Positions 50,430 through 60,260 of a stretch of 64,000 bases of DNA are shown here, one piece after another; positions within the stretch are counted from its first letter, which is position 1, and each line of letters begins with the position of its first letter. This DNA comes from Bradyrhizobium sp. ORS 285 (GTDB lineage Bacteria; Pseudomonadota; Alphaproteobacteria; Rhizobiales; Xanthobacteraceae), in assembly GCF_900176205.1 (NCBI RefSeq), contig NZ_LT859959.1:3307001-3371000 (forward strand). Reading direction: 5' to 3'. The notes below the pieces were generated by a model. That model was not told the origin of the DNA. It saw only the letters and a list, made by a program, of their open reading frames with translations, and ran no database searches. Position numbers and translations under genes: made by a program.

Positions 50430-51890
50430 TCAGCGGCGCAGGGCGCTGCCGAGCACGCCGCCCATCATGCCGCCGATGAAGGCGGCGCCGGCGGCATTGC
50501 CGGCGTTGTCCTGCGGCGGCGGGTTGCGATAGACCGGCGCGCCCTGCGGCGGCGGGCTGCCGGCGGCGACGTTGCCCGCCGGCTTGGGGCGGCGCGGCTT
50601 GGCCTCATCGCCGACCGCGGCGGTCGCAGGCGTCGGCTGGGGCTCGGCCAGGAGCGCCTTGTGCTGCAGCTTGGTCAGGAAGCCCGTGGAGGGGAAGCCG
50701 CGCGCGGCTTGCCAGCGCTTCATGACGCCGCGGGTCTCGTCGTCGAACACGCCGGTCATCTTGGTGTCGAAGCCGAGCCCGGTGAGGCGGCGCTGCACGT
50801 CGCGGCGCTTGGTCTTGTCGAGGCCGATCTGGTCCTCGCTGACCTGGGTGCCTTCCTCGGTATAGGTCGCGGGATCGACGCCCTTGGCGACGTTGCGGGT
50901 CGCGGTGTTGACGGCGCCGGTCTCGATCGAGGCAATGCGGGCCATCGCCAGCGACTTGAACTGACCGTTCGGATAGGTCGCGAGATAGGCGTTGAGCTCT
51001 TCCGGCTTGTTCGAGTCCTTCACCGAGCGCCAGAACTCGAGCTCGGCCTCTGCAGCCGTCGGGCTTGCCGCGGCGGCGGCCGGCGTCGTGCCGGGAGTTG
51101 CAGCCGTCGTCGCCGGCGCGGCTGCCGGGTTGAGATAGACCGCACCGATCAGGTTGGTGTGACCCCAGGGCAGCTGGCCCTTGCTGGTCTCCTCGTTGAC
51201 CTGGGCGCGCACGGACGTCATCGCCTGCTGGATCTCCACACCGGGCTGGGCGATGTGTGAGATCAGCGCGCGGGTGAACGGGCTGTTGGCGCCGGCGTCA
51301 CCATCGAGCGCGGTCTGGCCGGGACCGGTCGCGAACGCGATCAGCGTGCCTTCGCCCGACTTCATCTCGGCGAGGCCGGTCTGCACCGACACGCTGCGGG
51401 TCGGCGAGTTCGACTTGATCTTGGCGGCGAACGGGTTGTCGCGGCAGGCGTCGAGGAACACCAGCTTGACCTTGGCATCGCCCATCGTCTGGTCGAGCGT
51501 CACGTCGATGTTGATCGCGGAGCCCAGCTTGACGTCCATCTCGGATTTCAGATCGGCGTCGACCGGCAGCAGATAGTTGGTGCCGGCGATCGCGATGCCG
51601 TGGCCGGCATAGTAGAACACCGCGATATCGGCGCCCTGCGCCTTGCGCCCGAAGTCGAGCAACTTCTCGGTCATCTTGTCGCGCGTGAGATTGGTGCCCT
51701 CGACAACGTCGAAGCCGACATTGCGCAAGGTCGCAGCCATCGCCTTGGCGTCGACAGGCGGGTTCGGCAACTGGGCCACGCTCTTATAGGCGCCGTTGCC
51801 GACGACGAAGGCGACCCGGCGGTCGGCCTTCGCGGCTCCGGCCGTCAGCACCATGCAGAGCAGCGACAGGGTGATGGTGAAAAAGCGCAT
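50430..51890 (-). CDS. Secreted caspase-like protein with peptidoglycan-binding domain, copy 2
   Basis: A 486-residue paralog of the previous gene with the same layout: signal peptide 'FFTITLSLLCMVLTAGAAKA', His in 'IAVFYYAGHGIAIAG', Cys in 'LVFLDACRDNPFAAK', linker 'EFWRSVKDSNKPEELNAYLA', peptidoglycan-binding 'RRDVQRRLTGLGFDTKMTGV' and tail 'GAAFIGGMMGGVLGSALRR'. The linker between domains is longer and Ala/Thr-rich. ATG 51890 is chosen over an upstream TTG. Both products are expected in the periplasm. Confidence 0.92.
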   Translation of the reverse strand: MRFFTITLSLLCMVLTAGAAKADRRVAFVVGNGAYKSVAQLPNPPVDAKAMAATLRNVGFDVVEGTNLTRDKMTEKLLDFGRKAQGADIAVFYYAGHGIAIAGTNYLLPVDADLKSEMDVKLGSAINIDVTLDQTMGDAKVKLVFLDACRDNPFAAKIKSNSPTRSVSVQTGLAEMKSGEGTLIAFATGPGQTALDGDAGANSPFTRALISHIAQPGVEIQQAMTSVRAQVNEETSKGQLPWGHTNLIGAVYLNPAAAPATTAATPGTTPAAAAASPTAAEAELEFWRSVKDSNKPEELNAYLATYPNGQFKSLAMARIASIETGAVNTATRNVAKGVDPATYTEEGTQVSEDQIGLDKTKRRDVQRRLTGLGFDTKMTGVFDDETRGVMKRWQAARGFPSTGFLTKLQHKALLAEPQPTPATAAVGDEAKPRRPKPAGNVAAGSPPPQGAPVYRNPPPQDNAGNAAGAAFIGGMMGGVLGSALRR

Positions 51891-52099
51891 CAGGAGATCC
51901 CCCAACGATCAAGCGAAGCGGTCACTGCAGCATTTGTCGTCGTTCAGGACGAAAAGTCTTGTTCCAGAAGAAAAAATCTCGCTTTCGCCACAAATCAAAC
52001 CGCGAGTGTTGCGCACGGCCAACGCCGATCGCGTGTATGCCAGGAGTTCCGTGAGAGAGGTCACAGACCGCTGGGCGCGCCAAGCCGGAAAAGTCCGGA

Positions 52100-52987
52100 T
52101 CAGCCCTGCGACGTGTTGACCGCAACCGGTCGCGGCTGAGGCGGCCGCAGGTTCAGCAGGTTGCCGGCGAGAATCAGCACGGCGCCCAACACGGTGAATC
52201 CGTCGAGCCGCTCCGAATACACCAGCCAGCCGACCGTCGCGGTCAGCGGCACGCGCAGGAAGTCCATCGGGATCACGATGGTGGCGTCGGCATAGAGCAT
52301 CGCGCGCGCCATGCAGAAGTGCGAGAAGGTGCCGCAGAGGGCGACGAGGACGATCCAGCCCCAGGCCGTGGCCGACGGCCACGACCAGAGCAGCAGCGTC
52401 GGCACCAGACCGGCGACCGCCTGCACCGTCAGCATCCAGAAGATGATCGAGACGGTGGGCTCGGTCCGCGTCAGGAATTTGACCAGCGCGATCGAGATGC
52501 CGAAGCCGACGGCGGCGGCCAACGCAATCAGCTGACCCGGATTGATCGCGCCGGTATCCGGCCGCACGATCACCACGACGCCGACAAGGCCCAAGATGAT
52601 CGCTGCGAGCTTGAACAGGGTGATCCGCTCGCCGAGGAATGTGGCTGCGAGCAGGGCGGTCCAGATCGGCATCGTGAACTCGATCGCGACCACTTGGCCG
52701 ATCGGAATCAGAGTGAGAGCAAAGAACCAGCCGAGCTGCGCCCCGTAGTGGATTAGGTTGCGGGCTGCGTGCAGCTTGAGCCGCGTCGTGCGCAGCGTGG
52801 CGAAGCCGCCGCTCAACGCAATCACCGGCGACAGCATCACGAGGCCGAGGAGACAGCGCAGCTCCATCAGCTCGAACACGTTGAGCTCGCGCATTGCCTC
52901 ACGCCCGGCCACCGCCATGACCAGCATGAGGCTGAGCCAGCCGGTCATCCACAACGCAGCCATCAGTTTCGAAGCGGGGCGAGTCAT
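52100..52987 (-). CDS. EamA/DMT-superfamily transporter
   Basis: A 295-residue inner-membrane protein with about ten transmembrane segments in two EamA repeats ('GYAAR'-free). Typical are 'LGERITLFKLAAIILGLVGV' in the first half and 'RVPLTATVGWLVYSERLDGF' in the second, where the 'GE' and 'SE' near the end of each half are family hallmarks. DMT proteins export amino acids, purines or other metabolites; the substrate is not predictable. It is monocistronic. Confidence 0.92.
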   Translation of the reverse strand: MTRPASKLMAALWMTGWLSLMLVMAVAGREAMRELNVFELMELRCLLGLVMLSPVIALSGGFATLRTTRLKLHAARNLIHYGAQLGWFFALTLIPIGQVVAIEFTMPIWTALLAATFLGERITLFKLAAIILGLVGVVVIVRPDTGAINPGQLIALAAAVGFGISIALVKFLTRTEPTVSIIFWMLTVQAVAGLVPTLLLWSWPSATAWGWIVLVALCGTFSHFCMARAMLYADATIVIPMDFLRVPLTATVGWLVYSERLDGFTVLGAVLILAGNLLNLRPPQPRPVAVNTSQG

Positions 52988-53202
52988 GCAGCGGGAGAGG
53001 CGAGGCGGGCGGGAGCGGCTGTATCACCTCGCGTGCAAAGCATTGCAAACGAAATCAACGGTGCAGTGCACCACGTGGCCCCAGCAAGGGGAGCGACGCG
53101 CCATGATAAACGCCACGAGAAACACTGTGAGAAAAACGTGGAGTGTGAGGGCGTTTCGTCCTAAAGCGACCGCCGCGAAACAGCCAAGGGCAGCTTTGAC
53201 AC

Positions 53203-53430
53203 ATGACCGACCGTGCCGCCTCAGCCGACTTCCTGACCGCCTTCGCCACGGGCTGGCCGGAGCGCGAGCCTCACCTGATGGTGCTGTCGCTGACCACGCA
53301 GAAGGGCGTGCAGGATTTCGCCATGACGCGCGAGCAGGCGCTGCTGGTCGCCAAGACCATCAAGCGCACCGCGGCGCAGCTTGCCCCGGCTCCGGCCGGA
53401 GCGCCGTCGCCAGGAATCAAGCGCGCCTGA
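53203..53430 (+). CDS. Small protein of unknown function
   Basis: A 75-residue protein without signal peptide or recognisable domain: 'ADFLTAFATGWPEREPHLMV' then a helix 'REQALLVAKTIKRTAAQLAP' and a Pro/Ala-rich tail. Start ATG is clear; the ribosome site is weak. It ends 6 bases before the convergent secreted protein gene. Composition is that of a real protein but I do not recognise it. Confidence 0.6.
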   Translation: MTDRAASADFLTAFATGWPEREPHLMVLSLTTQKGVQDFAMTREQALLVAKTIKRTAAQLAPAPAGAPSPGIKRA

Positions 53431-53436
53431 GCGCCG

Positions 53437-54036
53437 TCACCGCGACAGCGAGATGTTCGCTGCGCGGAACTGGCTATCGGCGCGGATCGATACTGATTGC
53501 TTGTTGCCGCGGGTGGCGAGCGCGATGTTGGCATTGAAGCCGGCGGTCGAGGCAGCCAGCTGGAAATTGCCGCCGCCGCCGCGCCCCTGAAGCACGCCGC
53601 TGACGCCACGGCTGGTTTCGGTCCACGTGCCCGAGATAGCCGAGCCCTCGGCGATCACCTCGGCCTGCAGACCGAACTTGTAGGCGTCGCTGGCGCAAGT
53701 GAGCACCAGGGTCATGCGCGGGCCGGCAACATCATAGTGAGCCCGGCAGCGGATGCGTTCGGTGGAGCCATCCTCGAGGGCGACGGTGCCGCCGCCACCC
53801 CAGTTTCCCGCCAGGCCGGTAAACGGACCTGGATCGGCGCGCAGCGGCGATGCCGCGATACCGGCGGCCAAAACGATCGCGGCGGCCGAGAGCCGCCGCG
53901 TGACCTGTTGCAGAGAGCCGAAGCCGTTACAGGCGCGAGGCCTGCCAGCGACCGCTGCACGGAATGCCTGCAGAGGCTCCGTTCCACTTGCCTGAACCCG
54001 AATTGCCGCTGAGCTGCCCATTCGCATATGCGCCAT
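53437..54036 (-). CDS. Secreted protein of unknown function, start unresolved
   Basis: The mature domain ('GPFTGLAGNWGGGGTVALED', 'VIAEGSAISGTWTETSRGV', 'GFNANIALATRGNKQSVSI') is beta-rich and probably secreted. A signal-peptide-like segment 'RRLSAAAIVLAAGIAASPLRA' lies at residues about 46-67 from the first ATG, but no ATG, GTG or TTG precedes it closely. Either a non-standard start near 53915 is used, or the N-terminus overlaps the preceding gene by about 110 bases. The two genes appear related in plan ('SGxWxE' core). Function unknown. Confidence 0.6.
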   Translation of the reverse strand: MAHMRMGSSAAIRVQASGTEPLQAFRAAVAGRPRACNGFGSLQQVTRRLSAAAIVLAAGIAASPLRADPGPFTGLAGNWGGGGTVALEDGSTERIRCRAHYDVAGPRMTLVLTCASDAYKFGLQAEVIAEGSAISGTWTETSRGVSGVLQGRGGGGNFQLAASTAGFNANIALATRGNKQSVSIRADSQFRAANISLSR

Positions 54037-54277
54037 TGATCGAGACCTTGACGAGGCCTTCGCGCCCGATCGAACCCGATACGTTGGCGCCAGCCGCCGA
54101 AATCTTACCGTCTGCGACGATCAGGGTCGAGCTGGCCGTGGGCTCGCAGCTGCCGCTGCTGGTGACGATCGTGACCTGCCACTGGCCGTCATAGGGCGAC
54201 TGGGCGAATGCGGGGGCGGCCGAGCTGCCCACCAGGATCGACGCGGCGAATGCCATTCCAATGCGGTCGAGACGCAT
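53927..54277 (-). CDS. Small secreted protein of unknown function
   Basis: A 116-residue exported protein: signal peptide 'MAFAASILVGSSAAPAFAQ', then a beta-rich domain 'SPYDGQWQVTIVTSSGSCEP', 'IGREGLVKVSINGAYANGQL', ending 'GIPCSGRWQASRL'. Two cysteines could form a disulfide. GAGGGAC lies before the ATG. It overlaps or abuts the next gene on the same strand, which shares a similar beta layout; perhaps a diverged pair. No known function. Confidence 0.72.
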   Translation of the reverse strand: MRLDRIGMAFAASILVGSSAAPAFAQSPYDGQWQVTIVTSSGSCEPTASSTLIVADGKISAAGANVSGSIGREGLVKVSINGAYANGQLSGNSGSGKWNGASAGIPCSGRWQASRL

Positions 54278-54571
54278 GAATCTTGTCCCTCAATATCGTT
54301 GATGAGGTCAGCTTATTTGGACGAATTGTGACGAAAATTTGCCGCACTGCCGAAAGTAAATTTTATCGAGCAGTTCCAGTCTGTTAACGATTAACGCGAA
54401 ACCCGCTTTTGAGGCATTCGGGCGGCATTGTGGGTAAACTGCGCCTTCGCGCACGACATGAGCAGATGATGGCCATAGCCCTGCGTTGACAGAACATCCG
54501 TTCGTGGCAAGCGTCGCGCCGTCTCGGCCAAGGCCGCGCGAGGGTCATGGCCATTGCCTCGGGAGAGGCGC

Positions 54572-55165
54572 TCAGTGCGGCGTGATGCTGGGCGCCTTGG
54601 TCGCGAACTGCTCGTCCTGCGGCTTGGCTGGGATGGTGCCGGTCGCCTTGGCTGATTCGACGACGTCGCCGAGCAGCTTGAGGCCGAGCGGCGCCAGCGC
54701 GCGCTCCCACAATTCGCGGGCGGTCTCACCCTTCTTGACGAAGCACCAGTCCTGGGCCGCGATGGCGCCCGCGTCCATCCGCTCGGCGAGGTGATAGATG
54801 GTGCCGCCGGCGACCGGATCGCCTTCCTTGATCGTCCATTCCACCGCGGCGATGCCGCGGTGCCGCGGCAGCAGCGAGGGATGGTAGCCGATGCCGCCGA
54901 GCTTGGCGGCGGCAACTGCCTCCTGCGTGACGCGGGCGTGGCTGTGCGCGGTCACGATCAGGTCGGTGCCAGGGGCGATCTCGCTGGCTGGCACCACCTT
55001 GGGATCGGCCTGGACCACGACCTCGATCCCGGCCGCGCGCGCCGCTGCGGCAAGCCGGTCCTCGCCGTCATGCACGACCACGCGTGCGATCTCGATGCCT
55101 CTCTCGCGCAACATGTTCAGTGTGGCGACACCGAAATGGCGGGAGCCGACGAGAGTGATGCGCAT
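54572..55165 (-). CDS. Formyltransferase-family protein with altered active site
   Basis: A 197-residue single-domain formyltransferase fold (as in methionyl-tRNA formyltransferase or PurN). The hallmark 'GYHPSLLPRHRGIAAVEWTI' and 'MDAGAIAAQDW' are present, giving the catalytic His and Asp. The catalytic Asn two positions before the His is Gly here ('GIGYH'). No C-terminal OB domain follows, so it is not a tRNA formyltransferase. Start ATG 55165. It may act on a sugar or amino compound, or be inactive. Context gives no pathway. Confidence 0.8.
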   Translation of the reverse strand: MRITLVGSRHFGVATLNMLRERGIEIARVVVHDGEDRLAAAARAAGIEVVVQADPKVVPASEIAPGTDLIVTAHSHARVTQEAVAAAKLGGIGYHPSLLPRHRGIAAVEWTIKEGDPVAGGTIYHLAERMDAGAIAAQDWCFVKKGETARELWERALAPLGLKLLGDVVESAKATGTIPAKPQDEQFATKAPSITPH

Positions 55166-55826
55166 GGTTCGGGATCTTCCATGGTTGGGCGGGGTGGTGT
55201 CCGGGTCAAACCAAGCCTTGGCGCCGAGGTCAAGCGCCTGCTGTGCTTTCCTCCCATCCCAGCCGTCGGGATCTCGCCGGGCCGGCAGGTGGCCGGGATC
55301 GTCCAGACGACCCATGTTCCGGAGGATGGGACCCCCGTCTCAGCCGGGCGGCTGGTCAGATCCGGCGGAGCGACCTGGCCGGCCGGCGGAGGGCGGGACA
55401 GCCGGGCGCCACTCACGGCGGAGCGCCGGCCGTGTCCGTCACCATCGTTCGTCGGGTCGATGTCTTGATCAAGTCGCGGTCTTTGCGGCAGAGCAAAGCT
55501 CGCTGGAACGCAACGAACTAATGAGCTGGACTATCAGCTCGTCGCCGCCACGGACATTCATGGGAAGCACGCTCGTTCAGGCTGGATTTGACCGGTGTGC
55601 GAACGCAAATCGCGTCCACCCGGTCTGATCCTGGTCGATACAACTTTTGATTGTGTAATTAGCTGCCGGTCGTGCGTAGTAAGACTGACGCCTAGGCGTA
55701 TGATGGAGATAATTTCTTAAACGCCGTCACGCAGAATACAAAAGCCGCTCCGCCGCGCGGCCGGATAGCCGGGTGCCGCGCCTGTCACCGATCCCTGGGC
55801 AACAGCACCCGGTTATTTGCCGGCGG
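55166..55826. other. Intergenic region with palindrome ACGCCTAGGCGT
   Basis: About 660 bases without a supported gene. A perfect 12-base palindrome ACGCCTAGGCGT lies at 55688-55699 in AT-richer DNA. The end of the TPR-sulfotransferase transcript and the promoter of the formyltransferase gene must fall here. Confidence 0.5.
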
Positions 55827-58800
55827 TCAGGTCGCTTCCGCCGCCGGCGGTACTTCGTCGAGGCCGAGCGCTTGGCGCAGCGGCCCGAGATGCTTCTCGT
55901 AGCGGCGCCAGCTTCCGATCGCGCGACGGTAGATCGGCTCGCGCACCTGCATCAGGCTCGCGGTTCGCACGGTGCGCTCGGTGCGGTGGAAGTCGAGGCA
56001 GGCATCCTCCCAGTCCAGCCCGCAATGATCGAGCACCCGGCGTGCGACGCCCTCGAGGTCGTCGACCATGTCCTCGTACTGCACGTCGATCAGGACGCCC
56101 GGCGGCAGCACCTTGTGCCAATGTTCCATCACGCCCTCATAGCCCCGGTAGTAGTGGCCGAGTTCCGTGAGGTCGTAGGCAAACGGCTGGGCTCCGGTGA
56201 ACAGCAGCTGATAGCAGGAGATGCAGTTGTCCAGCGGGTCACGCCTGGTGTTGATGATCCGGGCGCGCGGAAACGCCGCATGGATCAGGCCGACGAACAG
56301 GAAGTTGAGCGGCATCTTGTCGACGATGCGCTCGGCCTCAGGCGCCAGGATGCGCACGCGAGCGGTGTATTCCTGCCCGAGCTTGGTCATTTCCTCCGGC
56401 GGCAGCAGCATGACGAGATCGGGGTAGTTCGGAACCACCTTCTGCCGCGTGGCGCATTCGCCAACCAGGTCCTTGAAGGTCTCGAGCTCGCCCGCACCGA
56501 ATACCTTGGAATGGCTCGCCAGCACCTGCTCCATCAGCGTGGTTCCGGAGCGCGGCATGCCGACGATGAAGATCGGCGCCCAGGACTCGTCGCCATGACC
56601 CGCAACCGTGCGGAAGAACTCGGGCGTGAAACGGCTGGCGACGTTCTTCATCATGTCGAGCCGCTGCCCGGAGTCGTAGTCGAAGGTCTGGCGCTTGAGC
56701 GTGTTGGCCTTGTGCAGATGCGAGAAGGCGGCGTCGTAGTCCTTCAGATCCGACAGCGCCTTGCCAAACGCAAAATGGGCCGCGATCTGCTTCTCCTGGT
56801 CGAGCTGGTCGATTCGAGCCATCAGGCTTTGCAGGCCGGGCAGGCGGCTGTCGTCCGGCTTGAACTTCGACATGTTCGCCAGATTGAGGTGGATCGGCGC
56901 GTCATCCGGCGCGAGCTCCAAGGCTTTCTGGAACGCCGCGGTCGCCTCATCGAAGCGGCCGAGCGCCTGGTAGGCGACACCGAGATTGTTGTAGGAGCCG
57001 AACCGCTCCGGCTTGATCTTGATGGCCAGGAGGTTCTGCTCGATCGATTCCTCGAGCCGGTTGAGCTCGAGGAACGCATTGCCGAGATTGCCGTAGGCAT
57101 CGGCATAGTCGGGCCGGCTCGCAATCGCGCGCTGGTAGTGCTCGATCGCGCGCTCGCGATGGCCCTGCCGCAGCAGCACGTTGGCGATGTTGTTGTGAGT
57201 CTCGGCGTGTTCGGGGCTGAAATCGAGAACCTTGAGGTAGTGTCTCGCTGCCTCGATATCCTTGCCTGACGTATACAGCAGATTGCCGAGCGCAAAATGC
57301 GCATCGAGGTGCTGCGGCTTGTTGTCGATCGCCCGCCGCAGCAGGGCCATCGCCTCGTCGATCAGTCCCTGGTTCTGCCGAACCATGGCAAAGCCGTAGA
57401 GAATGCCGGGATGGCTCGGCGACAGCGTCAGTGCCGTCTCGTAGTGCCGGACCGCCTCGTCGTAGCGGCCCGCGGAGCCTTCGACGGCGCCGATGCTGCC
57501 ATGGGCCTCGGCGGAGTTGGCATTCACCGCCACCGCGCGGACGAAATAGTCCTTGGCTTCCTCGAGGCGGCTGTAAGTGGTTGAGATCATGCCGAGGCCG
57601 ACGAGGGCCTCGAAATTGGTCGGCTGGCCGGCCAGGATCAGCTTGAAGATCTGCTCGGCATCACTGATTTCGCCGCGGCTCTGCAGCTTCTTGGCGACAG
57701 CGAGGACGCCGTCCGCCAGCGTCTGCAGCGACGCGAGCTGCGTGGCGTCGAATGGGCGCGAGTCTTTCGTCGGCGTGACCACCGGCGGCGCGACGTTGAC
57801 GGGCTGGGGCGGCGCCCCTCCGGCGATGGCCTCGGCGATCGTCGGCCTGAGAGCTTCGGTGCCGAGCGCATCGAGCAACGGTTTCAGGCGATCGCCATAC
57901 ATTCGCCAGCGGCCGACCGATCCGGAGAATAGCGGCTTGCGGACCTGCACGAGACTCGCGGTGTTGACCGGACGCTCGTTCTCATGGAACGACAGGCAGG
58001 CGTCGTTCCATTCGAGCCCGCTATGTGCGACGATCTTGCGGGCGTGCGCCTCGAAGTCGCGCACGACATCCTCATACGCCACTTCGAGCATGACGCCGTC
58101 CGGCAGGACATCGCGCCAGTGCTTCATCAGTTGCTCGTAGGCCCGGTAGTAGCGGCCGAGCTCGGCGAGGTCGTAGGCGAAGGGCTGCGGCTCCGCGAAC
58201 AGCTGCGTATAGCACGACAGGCAGGTGTCGATAGGATTGCGCCGGACGTGAATGATGCGCGCGTTCGGCAGCGCGAGATGAATGAGCCCGGCAAACAGGA
58301 AGTTCGACGGCATCTTGTCGACGATGCGCTGCGTGTCCGGCGGCAGGTTCGTGAGCCGGTCGAGATAGGCGCGCGCGAGCGTCGAGATATCCGCGTCGGC
58401 GAGTTTGGCGAGCATCTCCGGATAGTCACCGCGGGAACGGTCGGTAAACAGCCCTGCGGCTGCCGCGAAGTAGTTGACCTCGCCAGCGCCATGAACCGCC
58501 GGGTGGCTGGCGAGGATCTGCTCGATCAGACTGGTGCCGGACCTGGGCATGCCGATCACGAACACGGGGGCGTCAGATGGATCGCCATGGCCGGCCCGCG
58601 CCCGCAGCACCTGTTTGGAGAAGACGGTGCGAATGCGCTCGATCTGGCGCAGCGCCTGGTTCTCGTCGTAGTTGATGCGGCGGCGCTCGAGGCCGTTGCC
58701 GGCATTGAGATGCAGCAGCGATCGTTCGCCATCCTTGATGTCGGCATAGGCGCGCCCGAGCGTGAAGTGCAGGGCGATGCGGGCGTCTTCGGTCAGGGTC

Positions 58801-60059
58801 TCGGAGCTCGATGCGAGCTCCTGGAGCGCGGGCCAGCGTGGGTCGTCGACGGCGAACGGCTTGACCACGCCGAGATTGAGGTGAGTGCCGATGCTGCGCG
58901 GGTTGACGGCTAACGCGGATTCATAGGCGCGCTCCGCTTCGTCGATCCGGCCCACGATCGTGAGGACGCCCGCGAGATGGTTCATGGTCGTCGTGTCGCG
59001 AGCATCGTGCGCAAGAGCGGTCTGATACCCGGCGATCGCCTCGTCGTATCGCTGCGCGTTGCGCAGCGAGTCCGCGCGATTGCGGTGGGCAACGGCGTAG
59101 TCTGGCCGCAGCCGCAGCGCTTCGTCATAATGGGAGAGGGCCTCATCGTGCCGGCCCGACGACTCCAACGCATTGGCGAAATTGTTGTGGGCCTCGGGGA
59201 AGTCCGGTCGCAGGGCGACCGCGCGCTCGTAGTGGAAAAGCGCTCCCGGCCAGCTCTTCATGTCCAGGTGGATATTGCCGAGATTGTAGTGGGCCTCGGC
59301 GAGTTGAGGGCTCAACGCGAGAGCCTTCTGCAGGTTGCGAATGGCGGCATCCAGTTCGCCGATCGCTTGATGACAGCCGCCGAGATTGAGCAGGACCATC
59401 GGCATGTTGGGCTCGATGGCGAGCGCCCGGGTGTAGTGAGCGATGGCTTCCGAATGACGGCCGAGCTGCCGGCAGACATCGCCGAGGCTGCTCGCAGCCG
59501 CTGCAAATTGCGGCCGCGCCGCGAGCGCCGCCTCATGATGCGACATGGCCTTCTCGTTTTGGCCGAGCCGCTGCAGGGCTAGGCCGAGCGCCTGGTGGAG
59601 GTCCGCATTGGTGGCATCGATCGCAAGCGCCTGTTGAAGGTGCTGCACGGCGGCTGCGGGATCCCCCAGGCCGTAGAGCGCGCCGCCGAGCAGCAGGCGG
59701 GGCTCGACCGAGGAGTCGTCCAGTGCGGCGGCGCGTGCGAAATGCGATGTCGCTTTGGCGAGGTCGCCCAAGCCTGCGAACGCTTTTCCGACGGTCAGGT
59801 GCAGCCCTGCCGAGTCGCCTGCAGCGTCCGCGGCGCGCTCCAGCAGGGTTCGCGCCTCATCGGCGTCACCGAGTTGCAGACGGACAGTCGCAAGGCTGCA
59901 AAGGGTCCGAAAATGCTGCGGCTGAAGAGCAAGCACTTTCCGGTAGGCCTCCTCGGCAATCTGCAGGGCGCGACCGTCGATCGGAGACGGGAATGGCGCG
60001 CGGGCGTTGCTCGATGCCGACACGAGACGGGGACGGAAGGCGAGGGCTGGCTCGTTCAT
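55827..60059 (-). CDS. Two-module TPR-sulfotransferase protein
   Basis: A 1410-residue protein made of two copies of the same plan: TPR repeats (about 30-440), sulfotransferase (about 495-740), a hinge, TPR repeats (about 790-1060), sulfotransferase (about 1155-1400). Each enzyme has the PAPS phosphosulfate loop ('FVIGMPRSGTSLIEQI' and 'FIVGMPRSGTTLMEQV') and the 3'-phosphate block ('IIHVRRNPIDTCLSCY' and 'IINTRRDPLDNCISCY'). It would transfer sulfate from PAPS to an unknown glycan or peptide. No signal peptide. Start ATG 60059 is preferred to a GTG two codons earlier; both lack a strong ribosome site. Confidence 0.93.
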   Translation of the reverse strand: MNEPALAFRPRLVSASSNARAPFPSPIDGRALQIAEEAYRKVLALQPQHFRTLCSLATVRLQLGDADEARTLLERAADAAGDSAGLHLTVGKAFAGLGDLAKATSHFARAAALDDSSVEPRLLLGGALYGLGDPAAAVQHLQQALAIDATNADLHQALGLALQRLGQNEKAMSHHEAALAARPQFAAAASSLGDVCRQLGRHSEAIAHYTRALAIEPNMPMVLLNLGGCHQAIGELDAAIRNLQKALALSPQLAEAHYNLGNIHLDMKSWPGALFHYERAVALRPDFPEAHNNFANALESSGRHDEALSHYDEALRLRPDYAVAHRNRADSLRNAQRYDEAIAGYQTALAHDARDTTTMNHLAGVLTIVGRIDEAERAYESALAVNPRSIGTHLNLGVVKPFAVDDPRWPALQELASSSETLTEDARIALHFTLGRAYADIKDGERSLLHLNAGNGLERRRINYDENQALRQIERIRTVFSKQVLRARAGHGDPSDAPVFVIGMPRSGTSLIEQILASHPAVHGAGEVNYFAAAAGLFTDRSRGDYPEMLAKLADADISTLARAYLDRLTNLPPDTQRIVDKMPSNFLFAGLIHLALPNARIIHVRRNPIDTCLSCYTQLFAEPQPFAYDLAELGRYYRAYEQLMKHWRDVLPDGVMLEVAYEDVVRDFEAHARKIVAHSGLEWNDACLSFHENERPVNTASLVQVRKPLFSGSVGRWRMYGDRLKPLLDALGTEALRPTIAEAIAGGAPPQPVNVAPPVVTPTKDSRPFDATQLASLQTLADGVLAVAKKLQSRGEISDAEQIFKLILAGQPTNFEALVGLGMISTTYSRLEEAKDYFVRAVAVNANSAEAHGSIGAVEGSAGRYDEAVRHYETALTLSPSHPGILYGFAMVRQNQGLIDEAMALLRRAIDNKPQHLDAHFALGNLLYTSGKDIEAARHYLKVLDFSPEHAETHNNIANVLLRQGHRERAIEHYQRAIASRPDYADAYGNLGNAFLELNRLEESIEQNLLAIKIKPERFGSYNNLGVAYQALGRFDEATAAFQKALELAPDDAPIHLNLANMSKFKPDDSRLPGLQSLMARIDQLDQEKQIAAHFAFGKALSDLKDYDAAFSHLHKANTLKRQTFDYDSGQRLDMMKNVASRFTPEFFRTVAGHGDESWAPIFIVGMPRSGTTLMEQVLASHSKVFGAGELETFKDLVGECATRQKVVPNYPDLVMLLPPEEMTKLGQEYTARVRILAPEAERIVDKMPLNFLFVGLIHAAFPRARIINTRRDPLDNCISCYQLLFTGAQPFAYDLTELGHYYRGYEGVMEHWHKVLPPGVLIDVQYEDMVDDLEGVARRVLDHCGLDWEDACLDFHRTERTVRTASLMQVREPIYRRAIGSWRRYEKHLGPLRQALGLDEVPPAAEAT

Positions 60060-60203
60060 GATCACAACTTACTGATGGTTCGACGAAAACAGTCTTCGGG
60101 TGGAATGAAGCGAAACAGAGGCTTGGCGGCTGTGGATCGGGACAGGGCGTCTGGAATCCTTCGAGCCAAGCCGTCCCGGGGAGCTTTTGTCAGAATGCAA
60201 CAA

Positions 60204-60234
60204 GGCCGGCACAGACCATGGGTCTGCGCCGGCC
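60204..60234 (-). terminator. Terminator of the His-tailed protein gene
   Basis: Fourteen-base arms with one mismatch (GGCCGGCACAGACC / GGTCTGCGCCGGCC), then TTGTTGCATTC on the minus strand. Confidence 0.75.
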
Positions 60235-60260
60235 GGCGTTGAGGAGTCAGTATGAAGGTG

